Origin: Phyto melanocephala
Taxonomy: Eukaryota > Arthropoda > Insecta > Diptera > Rhinophoridae
Reading direction: 5' to 3'
Length of the DNA stretch: 64,000 nucleotides
NCBI GenBank assembly: GCA_941918925.1
Contig: OW799237.1
Location: forward strand, 111,756,515 to 111,820,514
The position numbers were made by a program, and so were the translations under genes. Below the pieces are notes generated by a model. The model ran no database searches and was not told the origin of the DNA. It saw only the letters and a list, made by a program, of their open reading frames with translations. Below, piece by piece: positions 58,222 through 64,000 of this stretch (positions are counted from its first letter, which is position 1; the number at the start of each line of letters is the position of its first letter).

Positions 58222-58705
58222 TTTGACAAATTCAGCCCTGGAGAAGTATTTAATTAAGCAACAAGTGGTTGTTGATAAGCCACAATGGTGTGATTTATGG
58301 GCTGACGGCGTCATCGGGCCGTACTTATTCGAAAATGAGGTCGGCCAAGCGCAGTTACCGTGAATTGTGTTCGCTATTGCGAGATGAAAAGACTTCTTAT
58401 GGCCAGAAATTGAGGATAAGGACATGGACGATATGTGCTTTCAACAGGATGCTGCCAATTAACTACCACACAGCCAACGAAACAATGGCTTTTTTGCGCG
58501 AGAAATTTAATGGCCTTGTTTTTTACGTCGTGGCGATATTTATTGGCCGCCACGATCATGTGATTTAAACGAAAAACTTTACGCCAATAAGTTAAGAACA
58601 ATTCAAGAGCTAAAGTATGAGATAATTTGGCACATAAAATACATTTATTCTCAATTATGTCTCAGTGTTATTGAAAATACGGATCATCGGATGTTGTATG
58701 AAGTA
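58222..58705 (+). mobile_element. Mariner-type transposase relic, C-terminal half
   Basis: In several frames, in order: WADGVIGPYLFENEVGQA, DMDDMCFQQDAAN (second catalytic Asp kept), WPPRSCD, KLYANKLRTIQELK and SQLCLSVIENTDHRM. The LTPLDYFLWG block after the third Asp is deleted. It is immediately followed by a MITE. Confidence 0.75.
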
Positions 58706-58709
58706 TGAA

Positions 58710-58968
58710 GCCATATCTGTGGCTTGAAGCTAAAAGGGACCAATGTCACTTTTTTGCTCTTTTAAGTTAATCATTGCATTAGGTTTGTTTTCTTGCTCTA
58801 ATTATGGTAAAACAGCTAAAGTCATACTTAACCCAGAACAGCTTCATAAATAAAATGCTGGCCAATGTCACTATGAAAGCATCTATAAAAGTTAAAGTTC
58901 AATTCCAATTTTCTCAAAAGTAAATATTTTGACATTCGCTCTTTTAGCTTCAAGTCACAGATATATGA
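58710..58968 (+). mobile_element. MITE with complete TIRs, same family as 46408-46634
   Basis: The left ATATCTGTGGCTTGAAGCTA followed by AAAGGGACCAATGTCAC matches the reverse complement of the right end (ATATCTGTGACTTGAAGCTA then AAAGAGCGAATGTC). Terminal repeats are about 36 bp and total length is 259 bp. It codes for nothing. Confidence 0.82.
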
Positions 58969-61520
58969 CTGCCATAGCTTCTTCTATCATAATAAAAAAT
59001 ATTGGCATAATTCTATAAAAAATTTTGTTTTGTTTAAATTAACATCGTGCGTTTGACCATCCCGTAGTAAGTACTTAAGTAGTTAGTTTACCAGTCTAGG
59101 GGTTAAACTACGGCGATAATAAAAAACGTTAATCTGTCCGGTTAAAATTAAGTTGAAATATATAAGTTGTAATTATGTATATCGTAACGTTAAATTTTCT
59201 ATAGAAAACTTAATGCAATGTTTAATTTTCTGTTGTAGTGTTGCCATATAATTTCAACTCTTTCCCATAAAAATATTATAAAATCACAACATACCCAATT
59301 TTACTCCCTAATTTTGTGCCTAAAATTCGCCACGCAAATAAAAAAAAACACTGTAAATCTAGGGGGAACCCCCTAACCTGGCAGAACTGCCCTATAGATT
59401 TGCTTGTTCGCGAATTTTCTATGGCAAACTTTAACTTTTATACAATTTACTAGTAAAAAGAGGGTTATACCAACACCAAATTTTTTTGTCTTTACAAATT
59501 TTTTTATAATAAAATTTTTACTTACACACATTTAGTGGCAACTAATTATTTTTATCTGCGAATATGAAGATGTGATACTACTATTATTCTATAAAGCCAA
59601 TTTAAATAAAAAATTAGTAAAGATTTCTTTATATTGACCGCCATAATCGGCTAATGTAAGTCAAAAGTTGGACTATTACAGTTTCTATGGGGATAGGGTT
59701 GCCATTTCTTTTTTAAAAAAAAGGGGACGCCAGCATAAAAAATGTAGGACATTTGCCAAAAAAAAAGAGGACACATTTAAAAAAAATTAAATTTGATCAA
59801 ATTTACGACGCTATTTAAAATACAAAAACAAAATTTGTTTTTACGAAAAAACTTAGTTAACAAAAATACAAACTGATCATATCATTCTGATTTAATGGTT
59901 GAAAATAAAAACAAAAAAAAACAACAAAAATTCATTGCATTCATTATCGGGAATGTACACTTTTAAAAATTTTACATATATTTTTCAACATTTCCAATTT
60001 GAGCCAATATATTATTATCGCATCTCTTCAAATATTTGTAAAACTCTTGGCAATCCATATCAAAATTATATACCCTTAATATATTTTTTGTTCAAGACTT
60101 TCTTCTATATCTGAAAAACAAACTTTATGAAAAACACACAGCTGACAAGCAGACGCCTTTTAAAATAAAAGACAAGTTAAAATAGGCCACTTCGATAAAT
60201 AGCGACAATTAAGGATAATAAAACTAATTTTGTACAAAGAGAAGTTTTAAAATTGTACTTTTTCAAAACTAATTGTACGAGCACCTAGATCTTTTTTTTT
60301 ATACATTTTGTGACCTGTGATTTGAAGTTTAAATGTAAGAACAAAACTTCAGAGAAGGTGCAAAAAGCCGGACAACCCGGGACATTTGCTAAAAAAGAAG
60401 TAGGACTGCCCCGGATGCCTTAAAAAAGAGGACGGTGTCCGGGGAAAAGAGGACGGATGGCATATATGGGGAAAACATAGATTTTTAACAAACTCTACAT
60501 GCACCGACCTGTCATTAATATAATATGGTCACCACTAAAGCGGCTTTTAGACGGTATATATTTTACATATGACTTGTCACTTTTGCGATCCATACGTAAT
60601 GGCGTATGTCTGTTAGATTGTCACTTTACAGACGATTTATAATTTTTGCATTCACACGTACATACATATATGTATAACATAATCTCTTTTTGCTTACAAT
60701 AACTAATTTTGTATGCGATTTTTGTATTATCAACTTTTAATATAATTTTTTTTATGTTTTGTATGAAATTTTTGTTAAAAATAATTTTTATATATTATTA
60801 AAAATATTACAATAAAACTTATTTTTTGTTTTGTTTTTGAATAAGCAAGAAAATCTAAGAACTACTAAATGACACTTGATGTCAGATGCTTTGTAATGTC
60901 AAAATAGAACACATTCTAATTATAATTTTGTCAATTAACTTTTATGTATGTGTTTTACACAATGATGTTTCAATGTGTTCACACGACATGTATCAATTTA
61001 CCAGTGGAAAATTTCACAAATCAAACGTAAAATACATGTTGTCTAAAAGCACTTTAACAAACGACTGTCAGGTGACATTAAGAACATAATCATTTCATTA
61101 CAAAATAATAGCTTTAACATAAATAAAAAATTTAGAAATAATAAAGTAAAAAGGAAAGTAAAAGCAACTTATTATCTCAATACAAAAAATTTAACTCCCA
61201 CTAGAATTGAATATTATAAAATATTCAACATAAATGTTAAAAGACACATTTCGTATTGAGCTTTTTGTAGGGTGACATTTAAATATTAAGTCATACACTT
61301 TATAAATGCATTTAAACGCTCTTGTGGTGTGTGTATTCTTAAAAGGGGGCACAACGTTCAAACAAGTATGGGAACGTGGATGACCACCAGTGAAACAAAA
61401 TACATACATATGTATGTATGTATGTGTATGTACATACAAAGATAAAAAGCAAACATTAATTTAAAAAAATCTCACTTGGAGATACTTTTTTAAAAATGTT
61501 TATAATTTCTTTTTTTAAAT
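58969..61520. other. Intergenic sequence without a recognised gene
   Basis: AT-rich. The blocks AGGGTTGCCA-TTTCTTTTTTAAAA at 59695-59720 and GGACGGTGTCCGGGGAAAAG at 60430-60450 hint at a decayed element with AGGGGACGCC/GAGGACGG ends (about 59700-60470), not confirmed. A (CATA)n tract lies at 61400-61435. Confidence 0.3.
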
Positions 61521-61524
61521 TTAT

Positions 61525-62671
61525 ACCCACCAAAAAAACTATGACAAAACAAGTAACAGTGCTATATTCGGCCGTGCCGAATCTTATATACCCTTCACAA
61601 CGTGTAGTCATGCAATAACAATTGTTTGTATAACCATTCATCTCATATAAAATACGTACATATGTATATACTGGTTAGAATAAAAGTGGCATCGAATCCC
61701 AGCTGAGCCAAAAAAATTTTATTTTATTTTATTTAATATATTATTTAAATTTTGTTATTATTTTTTTATATTTTTTTTTTAATTTTTTTAAAAAAATTTT
61801 TTAAAACAATTTTTAAAAATTTTTAAAAATTTTTTTTTTTAATTATTTTAAAATTTTTTTTTTTTGTAATTTTTTTTATTTTTTTTTTTTATTTTTAATA
61901 TTTTTTCTTTTTGTAATTTTTTCTTTTTTTGTATGGTTTTTACATATATTTATGTATGTATGTTGTTGTTGTAATTGTGTAAAAAACGAGGTGGTCGTGG
62001 TTTTTTGCTCATATCTCAGAAAGTTATTGGGCGATTTTGCTGAATTTCAATAGCGATTCATTCCTGAATATTTCCAAGAGATTGATACCATATAGAGATC
62101 TGAGGAACATATAGTTGCTTCTAAAAGTTGATTTCAACCAACACACGGACAGACGGGCAGACGGACAGACGGTCAGGGCTTAATCGACTCCTCTATTCAT
62201 AAGCTTTCAGAAAATATATACTTTATGGGGTCGGAAATGAAAATTGTAGAAATTACAAACGGAATGACAAAGCTATATATACCCTTGTGCACCACAGGTG
62301 AAAGGTATAAAAATGACTGGTGACGAAGTGATTAAATTTTTGTGAAAATATATAATGATTTTAACATAAGCGTGTCATTGCAGATCATGTGTTTACATGA
62401 ATATGTATATTAATGAACTGCACTCCATTATAATAAGTGCATAGAACTCATGAATATTTGGTGAAAGGAATCCGATGTTTCATGGGTTGATTTTGTTTAC
62501 ATAAATTGTTTAAGATATTTTTTATGATGTTGCATTAATTTTTAAGTACATCATTAATGACAATTTATTTCGCATTTTGGGAGTCATTTATAATTAATGT
62601 TTTTAAAATATTGATTTAGAAGTCTTGAAATTGAAATTCACTTTGTACTACTTTCAATTTTTTTGCTGGGT
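61525..62671 (+). mobile_element. CCCAGC-family MITE, copy C, split by a DINE-like insertion
   Basis: The first 25 bp (ACCCACCAAAAAAACTATGAC) match the start of copy A. The rest of the MITE resumes at about 62311 with GACGAAGTGATTAAATTTTTG-type sequence and ends TTTTTTTGCTGGGT at 62671. The interval 61547-62310 is DINE-like copy n. Confidence 0.78.
61547..62310 (+). mobile_element. DINE-1-like element, copy n, inserted in a MITE
   Basis: It starts AAACAAGTAACAGTGCTATA with TTCGGCCGTGCCGAA and carries a T-rich block at 61720-61930. It has three ACGGACAG/ACGGGCAG units and ends CACAGGTGAAAGGTATAA. It belongs with copies b and h. Confidence 0.85.
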
Positions 62672-64000
62672 ATGTACATATGCTTGTAAGTAATACTAGT
62701 ATATGTAAAATTAACATTACAGCACTCGTACTACATACTAAACATGTTTATGAATATAATAGGGTTTGCATTCGTGGAATTTCAAATTGTGTTATTTAAT
62801 TAATTAATTTATTTATTACAATAATATTACAAACTATATTATAAATTAATTAATCGAGTGAAGTAACAAAGACAATCTGCCCGTTGTAGTGTAACAGCCT
62901 GGTGTCAGTGGTGGAAATTGAATCCAAACCCCCCAGACTAGCGAACTAACACAATACTGACTAAAAAATTATCTTCAAATATGTAATACAATAATTTTGT
63001 TACGTTTATAGTGCTATTCTTGATTTCTAGATAATTTTCCCCTATTATTGTGTGTATGTACAGATTATAAATCTTTAAATATTAATGCGAAAAAATAAGT
63101 AATACATACTCTATGCATACATTTCCATCACTGTGTTGTAAACAGCTGTTTTATTTTCATAACAAAAAAAAAAAAAAAACAAGACAAACAAGATAAGATA
63201 AAACGAAGTAAATTGTTTAAAAACAATTCTTCTAAATCCATTGAACTTTAAATTTATTTAACACAAGCTTGTTTGAAAAATATTATTAAATTGCTTATGT
63301 ACACATACTAATGCTGTTCTGTTTATGTATGTCAAAAACACATGTCACGTTTTTAAATGTTCTATAATTGCACCAACATGCTTACAGTACATTATATTAC
63401 TGTACGGATTCAGCAAGGCTCGGCTAACGAGACCTTTACACATTTTTTTTATAACAAATTTTTTTAGCTGATTAATTACATCACGATACAAATCTAATAA
63501 CTGAACCAGTAGCCTGTATTTGACAGGCAAAACTGAAAAATGAAAATATGTATAAAAAGTATCAATCTTTCTACTTCAGTCTTGCCTCTTTTCCAGTTAC
63601 CAAAGATTCAAGTTTACTATCAATTATACAAAACTTTTGAGTTACATAAAAGCTTTTTAAAATTCTGGGGATTTTTAAAAATAATTTGAAAAAAAATCAT
63701 ATTTTTAATTAAAAACCCTGAATATGAACTGCGTTTAATATGAATTATTTAAAAAACAACCTAATATAGTCGCCGGACGTTATGCACAAAGACACTCTTT
63801 AACAGTCGTTTGTCATATCAAATGCTGATATAGAAATCTATATCCAGATCTTATTTAAATTACATACGTTTTTGTAGACGTTTTCTATTTGTTGATTTCT
63901 GAATTCAACTTAACCAAACAAATTTTAATGCAAATCTGTGCACATACATTTTGTAATTTGTAATTGTTTTTTTTTTTTTTTTGTTCTTTTTAATTTTCTT
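62672..64000. other. Intergenic AT-rich sequence
   Basis: Apart from a SINE relic at 62873-62972, no gene is recognised. The 61-codon frame at 63345 has no known domain. A poly(T) run lies at 63967-63981. Confidence 0.35.
62873..62972 (-). mobile_element. Degenerate tRNA-derived SINE relic
   Basis: On the minus strand AGTCAGTATTGTGTTAGTTC, then GCTAGTCTGGGGGGTTTGGA and TTCAATTTCC, follow the order of the SINE at 57.6-57.8 kb (AGTCAGCAGTGTGCTGTTCT, GCTAGTTTGTGGGTTGCGAG, TTCGATTCCC). The tail and the head are lost. Confidence 0.55.

Noticed and set aside
1..64000. A new multi-gene defence, biosynthetic or CRISPR-like system
   Set aside because: The window is eukaryotic, with one split host gene and transposon remnants; no cluster of co-oriented intact genes or spaced repeat array exists.

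Overview
The window is AT-rich eukaryotic DNA, most likely from a higher fly (calyptrate or a similar dipteran). The fly call is an inference from three things. The one recognisable gene is the insect form of F-box/LRR protein FBXL20 (Drosophila CG9003). The dominant repeat shares the core sequence and structure of the Drosophila DINE-1/INE-1 (Helentron-derived) elements. Remnants of several mariner/Tc1 families are abundant. No bacterial-style gene layout, CRISPR array, rRNA gene or intact tRNA gene is visible.

Gene content. One host gene, on the minus strand, spans 27896 (ATG) down to 4900 (stop) and can be assembled from nine coding exons: 27024-27896, 22297-22413, 22145-22228, 21947-22041, 20008-20185, 6799-6987, 6438-6731, 6132-6344 and 4900-5007. 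All junctions have GT/AG sites and compatible phases, giving a predicted protein of 716 residues. It has a 291-residue Gly/Ser/Asn-rich N-terminal region, an F-box, a long run of cysteine-type leucine-rich repeats and a C-terminal Cys-Glu-Ile-Leu that fits a geranylgeranylation box. One further Cys-rich open segment with good splice sites (53938-54049, minus) is a candidate exon of an unidentified gene.

Layout. 1-4899 is downstream of the gene and holds repeat fragments and probably the 3' UTR. 4900-27896 is the gene; its 13-kb intron (6988-20007) contains four mariner relics, two DINE-like elements and several inverted-repeat elements, and its first intron (22414-27023) holds two MITEs and two mariner relics. 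From 27897 to the end I see no recognisable host gene, only repeats: twelve DINE-like copies or fragments, a Helitron-like element with internal ~145-bp tandem units, mariner/Tc1 relics, two 3' ends of one non-LTR retrotransposon, two tRNA-derived SINE copies and several short inverted-repeat families.

How the parts relate. The repeats give a layered insertion history. A DINE-like copy splits a CCCAGC-type MITE near 61.5-62.7 kb, a deleted mariner lies inside a DINE-like element near 12.5-13.1 kb, and a Tc1-type transposase relic lies inside another near 43.6-44.4 kb. The non-LTR element and a SINE end in the same (ACCTA)n-type tail, which suggests shared retrotransposition machinery. I did not find evidence for a new multi-gene system; the notable content is transposon biology and the structure of the FBXL20-like gene.
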